Assembly (NCBI RefSeq): GCF_900155535.1
Contig: NZ_LT706963.1
Span: 127,929 to 191,928, forward strand
Reading direction: 5' to 3'
Length of the DNA stretch: 64,000 bases
DNA from: Corynebacterium urinipleomorphum
Lineage (GTDB): Bacteria; Actinomycetota; Actinomycetes; Mycobacteriales; Mycobacteriaceae
Every line of letters begins with the position of its first letter. Within the stretch, counting starts at the first letter, position 1. Under the pieces are notes generated by a model. That model saw only the letters and a program-made list of their open reading frames with translations, was not told the origin of the DNA and did no database searches. Below, one piece after another: positions 7,570 through 16,546 of this stretch. Both the position numbers and the translations under genes were made by a program.

Positions 7570-9072
7570 CTAGCGTATGAGGTCGCGGCCGTACTTGAGG
7601 GCGAGGGTGAGGGCCTGTGCCCACTTCTCGGGGGCGATGCCGTCGGGGCCGGCGATGGGGACGATGCGCTGCTCGGCGACCGTGCGGGATTCGGTGTACT
7701 TGAGTAGACCGCCATCACCGTGGCGTCGGCCGACGCCGGAGCGCTTCCACCCGCCCATCGGTGCGCCGATGGAGGACCACCCGGCACCGTAGCCTTCGTT
7801 GATGTTCACGGTTCCGGCCTGGAGCTGGGATGCGATCTCGTGTGCAGTGGACGGTTTGCCGAAGACGGAGGCGTTCAAGCCGTACTCGGTGTCGTTGGCC
7901 TTGGCGATGGCTTCCTCGTGCGAGTCGACGACTTCGATGTAGACGACCGGACCGAAGACTTCGTCGCGGTACAGGTTGGCGTCCTCGGGGACGTTGAGCA
8001 GCACGGTCGGGGCGTAGAAGGCGGGGCCGAAGTCGGGTAGGCGCTTGCCGCCGGTGGCGACGGTTGCGCCTTTGTTCACGGCGTCGTCGACGAATTCGGC
8101 GACGGTGTCTGCCTGGTCCTCGTTGATGAGGGAGCCCATGTCAATGTTCCAGTCGTGGCCGCCGCCGATGCGCATCTTTTCCACGCATCGCACGAACGCC
8201 GGAATGAACCGGTCGGCTACGTCGCGGTGGACGTAGATGCGCTCGATGGAGATGCACAGCTGTCCGGTGTTGGAGAAGCAGGCGTGGCGGACACCGCTGA
8301 CGACTTTGTCCACGTCGGCGTCGGCGGTGACGATCAGCGGGTTCTTGCCGCCGAGCTCTCCAGAGAAGCCGATGAGGCGTTCGCCGGCCTGGGCGGCGAG
8401 TTTCGCGCCGGTGGCGGTGGAGCCGGTGAACATGAGGTAGTCGGTTTCTTCGACGAGGAGCTGACCTACTTCGCGGCCGGACCCGGGTACGACGTTCAAC
8501 ACGTCTTTGGGCAAACCGGCTTCAGCGAAGAGCTCGGCGGCGCGCAGCGCGGTGAGGGGGGTGGAGGAGTCGGGTTTGAGTACGACGGTGTTGCCGGCGA
8601 GGATGGCGGGGATGGCGTCGGAAAGCGCGAGCACGAGTGGGTAGTTCCATGGTGCGATGATGCCCACGACGCCGACGGGAGAGTGCTCGACGTGGGTCTT
8701 GGTGGCGATCGGCAGGGCGACCTTGGCGCGTTCGTTCTTCAGCACCTTTCCCGCGCGGTACGCGTAGTGGCGGGCGGTCAGGGCGCTGTCGAGGACTTCC
8801 TCGAAAGCGGAGCGGCGGTTCTTGCCGTTTTCGTCTTGGATCAGGTCGAGCAGCTCAGCCTGGTGCTTGAGTACGAGGTCGTGGTAGCGCAGCATGATCT
8901 TCTTGCGCTCTTTGACCGGGGTGGCGGCCCATTCTGGCTGCTTGGCGCGGGCGCGCTCGATGTATTCCCGGGCGGTGTCCGCGGAGTGGTAGTTGGTGGT
9001 GCCGACGATGGAGCCGTCAGCCGGGTTGGTGATGGTTTTTGTCGAATTATCCTGGTTGAGCTGCGTCGTCAT
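7570..9072 (-). CDS. gabD2: Succinate-semialdehyde dehydrogenase (GabD2 type)
   Basis: A 500-residue aldehyde dehydrogenase oxidising succinate semialdehyde to succinate with NAD(P)+. Landmarks are the NAD-binding FTGSTATGAK, the general base Glu in FSGELGGKNP and the nucleophile Cys in NTGQLCIS. The N-terminus (TITNPADGSIVGT) is typical of the actinobacterial GabD2 branch, which links 2-oxoglutarate or GABA breakdown to the TCA cycle. The ATG at 9072 is preceded by TTTGGAGGTT; the longer frame to 9108 has no such site. It is upstream of no obvious partner gene; the M20 peptidase at 9129 is on the same strand and may be co-transcribed. Confidence 0.92.
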   Translation of the reverse strand: MTTQLNQDNSTKTITNPADGSIVGTTNYHSADTAREYIERARAKQPEWAATPVKERKKIMLRYHDLVLKHQAELLDLIQDENGKNRRSAFEEVLDSALTARHYAYRAGKVLKNERAKVALPIATKTHVEHSPVGVVGIIAPWNYPLVLALSDAIPAILAGNTVVLKPDSSTPLTALRAAELFAEAGLPKDVLNVVPGSGREVGQLLVEETDYLMFTGSTATGAKLAAQAGERLIGFSGELGGKNPLIVTADADVDKVVSGVRHACFSNTGQLCISIERIYVHRDVADRFIPAFVRCVEKMRIGGGHDWNIDMGSLINEDQADTVAEFVDDAVNKGATVATGGKRLPDFGPAFYAPTVLLNVPEDANLYRDEVFGPVVYIEVVDSHEEAIAKANDTEYGLNASVFGKPSTAHEIASQLQAGTVNINEGYGAGWSSIGAPMGGWKRSGVGRRHGDGGLLKYTESRTVAEQRIVPIAGPDGIAPEKWAQALTLALKYGRDLIR

Positions 9073-9128
9073 AACCTCCAAAGATAATGCACGGGCACCA
9101 CCCCGCACATGTCCTTTGGGGAGAAAAA

Positions 9129-10634
9129 TTAAACGCCCAGGAAGCGCCGCACGAGGCTGCGGTAGGCGCGCGCGGTCAGTTCGACGTCTTCGACGTGGAC
9201 GAATTCGTCGTGGGAGTGGAGTTGGTCGAGCACTTCGCCGAAGCTGCGTCCCGCGGCGTGGAGCGCGAAGCCGTAGCCGACGCCGCCGAGCCGCCGTCCG
9301 AAGCGGAGGTCGGAGCCGCCGGCGGCGATGGTGGGCACGATGTCGGCGTCGGGGAAGAATTCGCGGCAGGTGTCCTCGATCGCTCGGTAAAGCGGCCCGG
9401 AGGTGGGGGAGCGGGTCGCATCTTCAGTGATCAAGTGCTCGATGTCGACGCGTTCGGCCAGGTCGCCGAGAGCTTCGAGCAATAGCTTATCGACGTCCCC
9501 CTGCCCCTGCCCCGGCAACGGCCTGATGTCTAACTCCACGTACGCGGTGGACGGCAGCACGTTGATGGCGCCGCCGGCCCGCAACACTGTCGGTGAGACG
9601 GTGAGGTGGCTCATGGCGTGCGAGTAGCGTGCGAGCGGACCGAGTGCCTCGTAGTTCTCGCCCGCGATGAGTGCTGCCTCGGTTTCCGGGTCAAAGCGGA
9701 AGGAGCGGATGTAGCCCTGCCACAGGTCGTCGGAGACGACATCCGGTTCGATGGAGCTCAAGCGGCGCGCCACTTCGCCGATGAGACCGACGGTGATCTC
9801 CCGGCCGTACGGAGCGGAGCCGTGGCCGGCATCGCCGTGGATGGTGATGCGGCGCTGCGCCGCGCCCTTCTCGCCGACGACAACAACGATCGCGTGGTGC
9901 GCGTCCTCCGCGTCCTCCGCGTCTCGCGCCCGCTTCATGTGCTGTGTCTGCTTTGCGTGCTGTGCGTCTTCCGCGTCCTGCACCTGCTCTGCGTCGTTTC
10001 CCTCGCTGTCCGCTCCGGCGTCACCGTTCCCGTTCTCAGACGCACCGTCGCGTGCGGTCCGCACCGGGATGTGTGAACCGCCGGTCTCCGAAAGACAGTT
10101 GCGCCAGCTGAATGCTTCAGGCTCATGCTCGGCTATCCAGCCTGCCCCGAGACCGCCGCGAGCTTCCTCGTCGGCGCACGCGACGAAAGTGAGCGTGCCT
10201 CGGGGTGGGGAGCCGGCCTGCGCGGAGACGGCGACTTCCCTGGTCACCGCGGCCATCCCGGCGGTGATGAAGAGCATGTCGGTGGCGCCGCGGCCGTAGA
10301 TACGCGCGCCGTCTTCGGTTTCGACGGTCTCAGCGCCGAAGGGGTCGGTGGTCCACTTGTCTTCGTCGACGGGAACCACGTCGGTGTGCCCGAGCAGCGT
10401 GAGCGGTTCGGCATCGGGGTCGCTGCCCGGAACGGTGAACGCGACGGAGACGCGGCCGGGGTGCGGCTCGAAGCGGCGGATCTCTACGCCGGTGCCGTCG
10501 AAGAAGGCCTCGAGAGTCTCTGCGTTGCGGATTTCCTGGCCTGAGTCCGGGGTGAGGTCGTTGACGCAGGCGTTGCGGATCAACGTCTTCAGTAGCTCGA
10601 CGGTCGTCTTCTCGAGCGTCTTCGGTGATGTCAT
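9129..10634 (-). CDS. M20 family metallopeptidase with low-complexity insert
   Basis: A 501-residue zinc peptidase/deacylase of the M20 (ArgE/DapE/CPG2) family. Metal and catalytic residues are visible: HTD at 83-85, GRGATDM near 114-120, CADEEARGG near 153-160, and a C-terminal HSHDEFVHVED. Between about residues 195 and 249, where family members have a short loop, there is an Ala/Asp/Glu/His/Gln-rich insert (for example DAEDAEDAHHA) with no predicted fold. The ATG at 10634 follows GAAGGAAG; a TTG at 10649 is a weaker alternative. It lies 11 nt downstream of a beta-lactamase-like lipoprotein gene, probably in one transcript. The exact substrate is unknown. Confidence 0.9.
   Translation of the reverse strand: MTSPKTLEKTTVELLKTLIRNACVNDLTPDSGQEIRNAETLEAFFDGTGVEIRRFEPHPGRVSVAFTVPGSDPDAEPLTLLGHTDVVPVDEDKWTTDPFGAETVETEDGARIYGRGATDMLFITAGMAAVTREVAVSAQAGSPPRGTLTFVACADEEARGGLGAGWIAEHEPEAFSWRNCLSETGGSHIPVRTARDGASENGNGDAGADSEGNDAEQVQDAEDAQHAKQTQHMKRARDAEDAEDAHHAIVVVVGEKGAAQRRITIHGDAGHGSAPYGREITVGLIGEVARRLSSIEPDVVSDDLWQGYIRSFRFDPETEAALIAGENYEALGPLARYSHAMSHLTVSPTVLRAGGAINVLPSTAYVELDIRPLPGQGQGDVDKLLLEALGDLAERVDIEHLITEDATRSPTSGPLYRAIEDTCREFFPDADIVPTIAAGGSDLRFGRRLGGVGYGFALHAAGRSFGEVLDQLHSHDEFVHVEDVELTARAYRSLVRRFLGV
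9888..10052 (-). repeat. Low-complexity coding repeat in the M20 gene
   Basis: Degenerate 9-bp units such as GCGTCCTCC and GCGTCTTCC (read on the + strand) encode the acidic/His-rich insert. Slippage-prone; length may vary between strains. A related 18-bp repeat occurs in the adjacent gene (10733-10786). Confidence 0.7.
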
Positions 10635-10645
10635 TGCGTCTTCCT

Positions 10646-11653
10646 TCAACTGTTCTCGGTGTCGGCGCCCGCGTCTTCCGCGCCCTCTGCGGCGGCCGCA
10701 TTCTCCTTGTCGTCAGTTCCGGCCGGCTCTTCGGCGTTCTCAGCATGCTCAGTGTTCTCAGCATGCTCGGCGTTCTCAGCATGCTCAGAGTCAGCGTGGC
10801 CAGGCAGGACCGGTTTATCCTTCGCGCGCAGCTGGAGATCGGAGCTGGTCAAAAGGGCTGCGAGCTGATCGAGAGCATCGTGGCAGTCTTGTTCGGAACC
10901 GAGGAGGGAGCGGGCGGCGATGGCGATGCCATAGTCGGTGCCGTCGGCGGTGAAGAAGCCGAGCTGGCGGACATGGAAGGATCCGTCGTCGGCATCTGAC
11001 CAGCCGCCTTTGAACGGCATGTCGGCGATGGTGCCCAGCCCGTAGCTGTGTTCCGCGTCGATCTTGTGCATCTCCTGGATGACGGGGTTGTCGGCGGGGA
11101 TGGAGGCGAGGTGCTGGGCGTACCGGGCCTGGGCGGGGATGGGCCAGGTGGTGGTGCCAAAGGCAGGCTCCACGTGCACGGAAACACCGGAGGTTGCGAT
11201 TTCCTCGCCGACTAGGCGGCTCGCTTCCTCGTCGGAGCCGATGCAGCGCCAGAGGGCGAAAGCGGCATCATTGTCGGACCAGTCGATGGCGGCGGTGGTC
11301 TGTTCGACGACGAAGTCTCTGTCATCGCAGTGTTCTAGAGCTGTCAGAGCGATCGGGACTTTGATCGTGGACCACGCGGGGAGGGCGCCGCCGGAGCCGG
11401 CGTTGGTGGCGTGGGTGCCGTCGTAAAGCGAAAAGCCGATTTGGGTGTTGGTTTGCTCTTCGATCGCGGCGACTTTGCTGTCGAGGTCCTCGAGCCCGTC
11501 GATCTGCGAGTCGTCGCCATCAGGCGCGGGGGCGGCCGATTCGGCGGAGGTCTCCGGGGATTGAGGGTCCTGGCTCGAGCACGATCCGAGCGCGAGCGGA
11601 AGCACGACCAGGAGAGCTGCGAGGCGGCGCTTCATGTTGACGGGGTTGGTCAC
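10646..11653 (-). CDS. Lipoprotein with class A beta-lactamase-like fold
   Basis: A 335-residue predicted lipoprotein: a positively charged start, a hydrophobic stretch and lipobox LALGSC, so Cys is lipidated and the protein is anchored outside the membrane. Three beta-lactamase/PBP-type motifs are present in order: STIK (SxxK), SDN and KGG (at the place of KTG). The family resembles actinobacterial LppW-type serine hydrolases. The tail contains imperfect EHAENA repeats and a Glu/Ala-rich stretch. A TAGAGT hexamer lies 8 nt before the GTG at 11653, favouring that start (leaderless) over the ATG at 11635. Enzymatic activity is not established; no resistance function should be assumed. Confidence 0.82.
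   Translation of the reverse strand: MTNPVNMKRRLAALLVVLPLALGSCSSQDPQSPETSAESAAPAPDGDDSQIDGLEDLDSKVAAIEEQTNTQIGFSLYDGTHATNAGSGGALPAWSTIKVPIALTALEHCDDRDFVVEQTTAAIDWSDNDAAFALWRCIGSDEEASRLVGEEIATSGVSVHVEPAFGTTTWPIPAQARYAQHLASIPADNPVIQEMHKIDAEHSYGLGTIADMPFKGGWSDADDGSFHVRQLGFFTADGTDYGIAIAARSLLGSEQDCHDALDQLAALLTSSDLQLRAKDKPVLPGHADSEHAENAEHAENTEHAENAEEPAGTDDKENAAAAEGAEDAGADTENS
10733..10786 (-). repeat. Three 18-bp tandem repeats encoding EHAENx
   Basis: Units such as GCGTTCTCAGCATGCTCA occur three times in tandem on the + strand, coding EHAENA-type hexapeptides near the C-terminus of the lipoprotein. Likely variable in copy number. Confidence 0.8.
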
Positions 11654-11661
11654 AGATGAGC

Positions 11662-11697
11662 ACTCTAGCCCGTTAGTTTCCGTGTTTTCAGTAGGGT
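11662..11697. promoter_or_regulatory. Divergent leaderless promoters
   Basis: On the reverse strand TAGAGT (11662-11667) lies 8 nt before the lipoprotein GTG. On the forward strand TAGGGT (11692-11697) lies 7 nt before the amn ATG. Both fit the corynebacterial -10 pattern TANNNT with transcription starting at or next to the start codon. Confidence 0.55.
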
Positions 11698-11704
11698 TGG
11701 GCGC

Positions 11705-13087
11705 ATGGGAGCGTTAGAGGTTGTGGGAAGCGTTGACGGGGCCGTCGATAAGCTGATCGAGCTGTATGCCGCTGCCTGCGATGTTGCGCGCGATGGCGGG
11801 GATTACGCGGACGTGCTGTACCCGAAGATCGCGGTGAACATCAAGGAATGGAAGCCGATCGACCGTTCGGAGCCGTTCGGCTACGTCGACGAGGCCGGGG
11901 TCTACTCGGCGGCGGTGTCGCGCCCGGACCTGATGTCGGGCTACCTGCGCCACCAGCTGCGGTGCCTCGTGGATAATTACGACGCGGAGATTTCCGTGGG
12001 CTACTCCGACATCGGCATCGCGCCCGAGTACATCCGCGGTGCGAAGCGCGGCGCCGACGCGAAAGTTCCGCGCCCCACGCTTGACGACGTCCACGATGCC
12101 ATCATCGACGGCGACTGGGACGCCTTCCACGGTGCGGAGAAACCCCTATTCCACTTCGGGCCGCAGCGGTTCGACATCGCCTGCGCCCGCATCGAGCACT
12201 ACACCGGCATCGAGGTGGACTCGGTGCAGAAATTCATCCTGTTCACCAACTACGAGATGCACACGCGCGAGTTCGTGAAATTCGGGCTGAGCCAGCTTGC
12301 GGACGACACGACGCGCTACAACGCCCTCATCCTCCCCAACGGTACCCGCATTGAACGCGGCGACGTGGACGGCATCGACGCGCTGGCGATGGACTTGGCC
12401 TCGAACTACCAGATGCCGCGCTTCGACCTCGTGGCTGAGGGCAACAACGGCGTGACCATGATCAACATCGGTGTGGGCCCGTCGAACGCGAAAACGATCA
12501 CTGACTGCCTGGCCGTGCTGCGGCCCGAGTGCTGGATCATGATCGGCCACTGCGCCGGCCTGGACGCCCGCATGCGCATCGGCGACCTCATCCTGGGCAA
12601 CGCGTACGAGCGCCGCGACCACGTCCTGCACAACCACATAGACCCCGAAACGCCGATCCCCGCGGTGCCGGAAATCCAGCGCACGCTGGAGAAATCCGTG
12701 AAGAAGATCTACGGCGACGAAGAGCAGTCGCTCATGCGCACCGGCACCGTCCTGTCCACTGACGACCGCAACTGGGAGTGGCAGGCGCCGCGCGATCTGT
12801 GGGAGTGGCTACGCAACTCCACAGCAGCGGCTGTGGACATGGAGTCCTGCACCATCGCCGCCAACGGGTACCGCTACCGGGTGCCGTACGGCACGCTGCT
12901 CGCCGTATCCGACTTGCCGCTGCACGCCGTGCCGAAGCTCCCGGCGGCGGCGCAGGCGTTCTACTCCAACTCGAAGGAAGCGCACGTCATGTGCGCGGTG
13001 CGCGCGATGGAGCGACTGGCCAAGCACCCGGAGCGTCTGCGCACCCGCAAACTGCGCCGCGCGCAGGGCGAGGTCCCGTTCCGGTGA
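11705..13087 (+). CDS. amn: AMP nucleosidase
   Basis: A 460-residue enzyme that hydrolyses AMP to adenine and ribose-5-phosphate, controlling the adenylate pool. The N-terminal regulatory region (about 1-170) is followed by a nucleoside-phosphorylase-like catalytic domain: IGVGPSNAKT, GHCAGLDARMRIGD and the substrate-binding VDMESCTIAANG. Length and sequence match bacterial Amn. A TAGGGT hexamer 7 nt before the ATG suggests a leaderless mRNA. The stop codon overlaps the GTG of the sirtuin gene by 4 nt, implying translational coupling. A copy of the recurrent motif is at 11744 (VDKL). Confidence 0.95.
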   Translation: MGALEVVGSVDGAVDKLIELYAAACDVARDGGDYADVLYPKIAVNIKEWKPIDRSEPFGYVDEAGVYSAAVSRPDLMSGYLRHQLRCLVDNYDAEISVGYSDIGIAPEYIRGAKRGADAKVPRPTLDDVHDAIIDGDWDAFHGAEKPLFHFGPQRFDIACARIEHYTGIEVDSVQKFILFTNYEMHTREFVKFGLSQLADDTTRYNALILPNGTRIERGDVDGIDALAMDLASNYQMPRFDLVAEGNNGVTMINIGVGPSNAKTITDCLAVLRPECWIMIGHCAGLDARMRIGDLILGNAYERRDHVLHNHIDPETPIPAVPEIQRTLEKSVKKIYGDEEQSLMRTGTVLSTDDRNWEWQAPRDLWEWLRNSTAAAVDMESCTIAANGYRYRVPYGTLLAVSDLPLHAVPKLPAAAQAFYSNSKEAHVMCAVRAMERLAKHPERLRTRKLRRAQGEVPFR

Positions 13088-14052
13088 CGCGCTCCAGCTT
13101 CCCCGAAAGCTTCCCCGAACCTGAATTCACTGACCCGGCTGTCGAGCTCGCGCACCGCAGCGCAATCCGCTCCATCGAGCGCGTCGTGCACGAGACGGCG
13201 GAGCCGACGCCGCCGCAGGAGGCGCTCGAGCACATCGCAGCTCTGCTCCGCGACGGCCCGGCCCTGGTCATCACGGGTGCAGGGGTGTCAACGGCGTCAG
13301 GCATCCCGGATTACCGCTCGCCGGGCGGTCGCTTGTCCAAGGGGCGGCCGATGACGTACCAGGAGTTCGCGCATTCCCCGGCGGCGGTGCGCCGCTACTG
13401 GGCTCGCGCGTTCGTGGGCATCCGCCAGATGCGCGCCACGTCGCCGAACCGCGCGCATTTCGCGCTGGTGGAGTTGGAGCGGGCAGGGCTGATCAGCGGC
13501 ATCGTCACGCAGAACGTCGACGGGCTGCACCTCAAAGCCGGCTCCCGCAACGTGATCGCGCTCCACGGGGACATGGAGCATGTCGTGTGCCTCGACTGCG
13601 GGTTCAAAGAGGACAGATCGCTTTTCGACGCCCGCCTCCAAGCCTCCAACCCCACCTACCTGCAGTCAGTCTTGGTCACCGATTCCATGATCAACCCCGA
13701 CGGCGACGTTGAACTGCCGGAGGAGGCCGTCGAAGCCTTCACCATGGTCGCCTGCACCCGGTGCGGGGGCTGGCGCATGAAACCGGATGTGGTGTATTTC
13801 GGGGAGAACGTGCCGAGGGAGCGTCGACAAGCGGCTGGCAAATGGTTGGATGCGTCGACATCGCTGCTCGCGGTGGGCACCTCGCTCGCTGTGATGAGCG
13901 GGTACCGCCTGGTCCTCGACGCGCGCGCCGCCGGCAAACCCGTCGCCGTGATCAACGGCGGGCCCGGCCGCGCCGACACGAAGGCGGCGACGTTGTGGCG
14001 CACCGACGTCGGCGACGCGCTCGACGCGCTTCTCGACGCTCTGGACCTCTAA
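13084..14052 (+). CDS. Sir2 family NAD-dependent protein deacylase (SIRT4-like)
   Basis: A 322-residue sirtuin that removes acyl groups from lysines while consuming NAD. Visible motifs: GAGVSTASGIPDYRS (NAD binding), TQNVDGLH, catalytic His in ALHGDM, zinc cysteines CLDC and CTRC, and the C-terminal GTSLAVMSGYR. The segments RYWARAFVG, INPDGDVEL and KPDVVYFGE are close to the class II (SIRT4) branch rather than class I or CobB. The GTG start overlaps the amn stop (GTGA), which fixes the start. A NAD-consuming deacylase coupled to an AMP-degrading enzyme suggests a joint response to nucleotide or energy state (inference). Confidence 0.93.
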   Translation: MTRSSFPESFPEPEFTDPAVELAHRSAIRSIERVVHETAEPTPPQEALEHIAALLRDGPALVITGAGVSTASGIPDYRSPGGRLSKGRPMTYQEFAHSPAAVRRYWARAFVGIRQMRATSPNRAHFALVELERAGLISGIVTQNVDGLHLKAGSRNVIALHGDMEHVVCLDCGFKEDRSLFDARLQASNPTYLQSVLVTDSMINPDGDVELPEEAVEAFTMVACTRCGGWRMKPDVVYFGENVPRERRQAAGKWLDASTSLLAVGTSLAVMSGYRLVLDARAAGKPVAVINGGPGRADTKAATLWRTDVGDALDALLDALDL

Positions 14053-14175
14053 GCAGCCCCCTTCCCGCCCCGCGCGGTAGTTCGGTTCTGAAACAAACCT
14101 GGCAAATCTGGCAAACCCCGGCCCCCGGTGCGCCGTCCACCCGTATTACGGCCGCGTCAGGGTAGCGTTCAAAGG

Positions 14176-15387
14176 GTGAAAGAGCTGGCAGGACGTATGA
14201 CCGTGATCGCAAGCCTAAGCGTGCTTGTAGCGCTCATTGCGCTGCGCTACGTCGCCAACTGGAATGTCATGAACAGCGTGTTCAAGACCGATGTGCCGCT
14301 GGACCTGTGGATCTACATGCGCGGCGGCGAACGCGTCACCGACGGTGTCAACCTCTACGAGGGCGCCATCTTCAAAGACCTGCCATTCACCTACCCGCCG
14401 TTTTCGGGCCTGATCTTCGCATGGGTGAGCGCTCTCGACGATCACACCGTCACCGCGATCTGGCACACCACCACCGTCGTCTGCGCAGCTGCTGTGATCT
14501 GGTTCAGTGTGAGACGGCTGAATATCAACGTGAAACGCCCCTCGTTCGTGCTCATCATCCCGCTGCTCACGGTGTTCTTCCTGCTGGGCACTGAGCCTCT
14601 CCACGCGACACTGTTCTGGGGGCAGATCAATGTGGTGCTCATGCTGCTGGTGTGCCTCGACTTCCTGCCGCTCAAATACCGCTTGCCGGGCATCGGCGTG
14701 GGGCTGGCGGCGGGCATCAAGCTCACGCCGGCGTTCTTCGGTATCCTCTTCCTCATTCAGCGGCGCTGGTGGGCTGCGCTGGGCAGCTTCCTCACATTCC
14801 TCGTGACCGTGCTGCTCGGCTTCGTCTTTGTCCCCGACGCGAAAGTCTTCTGGACGGATGCCATCTTCAACTCCAGTCGCGTCGGCGACCACCTCAATCC
14901 TGGTGCGCAGTCGCTCAAGTCGGTGCTGGTGCGCAACTTCGGGGTCGAGTCCGGTGCAGTCTGGCTGGTCGTCGTGCTCCTTGTTATCGCTCTGGTCGCT
15001 GTCGCTGCGTACTTCGCTGTCGAGCGGGACTGTCTCCCCGTCGCCGTCGGTGTCACCGGCTTTGGTGCGTGCCTTGTCTCCCCGTTCACGTGGTACCACC
15101 ACTGGGTATGGATCGTGCCGGTGGCCGTGAGCGTCTTCGTCGCCGTGAACCAGGCTGCAGCTCGCTTCACCAGGGAAAACGCCGCGCGATGGCAGGTCGC
15201 GGGACTCTTGTCCGTGGGCGCATTGGTGCTTGTCTGCGCGCCGTTCGTCGCAGAGAACGTCCCTTCTAACTTGCTCTGGGAAGACCAACCGGGCGTCGGG
15301 TTGTCCTGGATGTACGTGCCTGCGGCGGTGCTGTTCTTGGTCGGCTACGTCGCTTACATGCTGCTGGAGCGGCGAGAAAGACGCTAG
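14176..15387 (+). CDS. GT87-type polyprenol-phosphate mannosyltransferase
   Basis: A 403-residue polytopic membrane protein of the GT-C/GT87 (DUF2029) family, the group that contains PimE and other alpha-1,2-mannosyltransferases using polyprenyl-phosphomannose. About 10 membrane helices are visible. The first extracytoplasmic loop carries DLWIYMRGGERVTDGVNLYE, the family's acidic loop. In corynebacteria such enzymes decorate lipomannan or lipoarabinomannan. TAGCGT at 14163-14168 lies 7 nt before the GTG at 14176, supporting that start as leaderless; ATG 14197 is the alternative. The region 14053-14175 holds nothing else I can assign. The specific linkage made is unknown. Confidence 0.85.
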   Translation: MKELAGRMTVIASLSVLVALIALRYVANWNVMNSVFKTDVPLDLWIYMRGGERVTDGVNLYEGAIFKDLPFTYPPFSGLIFAWVSALDDHTVTAIWHTTTVVCAAAVIWFSVRRLNINVKRPSFVLIIPLLTVFFLLGTEPLHATLFWGQINVVLMLLVCLDFLPLKYRLPGIGVGLAAGIKLTPAFFGILFLIQRRWWAALGSFLTFLVTVLLGFVFVPDAKVFWTDAIFNSSRVGDHLNPGAQSLKSVLVRNFGVESGAVWLVVVLLVIALVAVAAYFAVERDCLPVAVGVTGFGACLVSPFTWYHHWVWIVPVAVSVFVAVNQAAARFTRENAARWQVAGLLSVGALVLVCAPFVAENVPSNLLWEDQPGVGLSWMYVPAAVLFLVGYVAYMLLERRERR

Positions 15388-15464
15388 AAGCGCTCGGGCA
15401 GGGACATCGGGGCTAGGGCAGCAGCTCTAGGGCAGCGACACCGCCAGGGGCTCGCGCAGCAGCG

Positions 15465-16541
15465 CTAGGGCAGCGTCACCGCCAGGGGCTCACGCAGCAC
15501 GAGGTCGAGAGCGACCGCGCGGGCGATATCGCGCACCATTTCGCGGTGGGTCGGGATCATGCGCAGGCTGGCATCGGCACCGCCGGGCAGGGTCTGGCGG
15601 ACAGTGCGGGCGAAGACGGCGGGGGCTTTCGGGTCGTCGAGAAACGCGGACCCGGCAACGACCAGGGTGGAGGCGCCGTGAGCCTCCATCAATTGCGCGG
15701 CTACTTCGCCGAGGTCTTCGGCGCGGCGGTCCAGGGCAGAACGGATGGGGGGGTGGGTGTGGGAGAGCTGGACGGCGTCGATAAGCGAATGTCCGTGTTC
15801 GATGCTGTCCAGCAATCCGTGCGTGGTCAGGTCCCCGCGGTCGACGGCGATGGGCAGGACGCGTTTGTCTTCGGTGACGGCGGCGCCGATGGAATCGTCC
15901 GCGAAGATCGCCATGATGGGCGCGTCGCCGATGATGTCGCCGGACTGGATTTCGGAGCCGATGATCGCCGCTACCGCGGACGACACGGTGACGGGCACGG
16001 AGAATTGCTCGTTCAGCTGGTCGCCGATGTTGACGTCGTGCCAGCCGAGGTTGGGTGCGTTGACAACACCGTCGGGGCTGACTGCGCCGGATGTGGTCAC
16101 GCCGACGGTGGCCAGCGGGCGGTCGAGGTCCGCCATGAGGCGGTTGAGGCCCGCCATGATGTGCTGGATGAAGTCGTCTTGGCTCACGTCCGCGACGGGC
16201 AAGTCCACGTCCGCGTCGCGGATCGTGCGGCCTTTGATGTCGAAGAGCGCGATGTACGTGGCGGTCGTTCCCACCGAAATCCCGGCGAAGACGGGCGTGA
16301 GCTCGGCGAGTTCCAGCGGAATGATCGGCCGGCCGCGTCCCTGCGATTTCGTGAGGTCCATCCGCTCGTTGACGTAGCCTGCGGACATGAGCGCGGCGAT
16401 CGCGCGGGTCACCGTGGGCTGCGACAGACCTGTCGCGACAACCAGCTCGCTTCTCGACGTCACCGTGTTCAACCTCACCAAGTGCAAGCACTTCGCGGCG
16501 GGGTTGTGGGGGCGCGAGAACGCAGACCACGAGGATTTCAT
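15465..16541 (-). CDS. ROK-family transcriptional regulator
   Basis: A 358-residue protein with an N-terminal MarR-like winged helix (about 15-75, with SRSELVVATGLSQPTVTRAI) and a C-terminal ROK fold. The Asp of the ROK kinase motif is absent (SSAVAAI at the expected place) and I find no CxCGxxGC zinc motif. It should therefore be a sugar-responsive regulator, not a kinase. It stands alone, divergent from the DUF885 gene. A 27-bp inverted repeat with ACATTGT/ACAATGT arms lies just upstream of its start (16547-16573) and suggests autoregulation. The inducer is unknown. Confidence 0.88.
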   Translation of the reverse strand: MKSSWSAFSRPHNPAAKCLHLVRLNTVTSRSELVVATGLSQPTVTRAIAALMSAGYVNERMDLTKSQGRGRPIIPLELAELTPVFAGISVGTTATYIALFDIKGRTIRDADVDLPVADVSQDDFIQHIMAGLNRLMADLDRPLATVGVTTSGAVSPDGVVNAPNLGWHDVNIGDQLNEQFSVPVTVSSAVAAIIGSEIQSGDIIGDAPIMAIFADDSIGAAVTEDKRVLPIAVDRGDLTTHGLLDSIEHGHSLIDAVQLSHTHPPIRSALDRRAEDLGEVAAQLMEAHGASTLVVAGSAFLDDPKAPAVFARTVRQTLPGGADASLRMIPTHREMVRDIARAVALDLVLREPLAVTLP

Positions 16542-16546
16542 GCATC

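Noticed and set aside
10733..10786. CRISPR-like repeat array
   Set aside because: The repeats are 18 bp, contiguous without spacers, and in frame with the lipoprotein gene.
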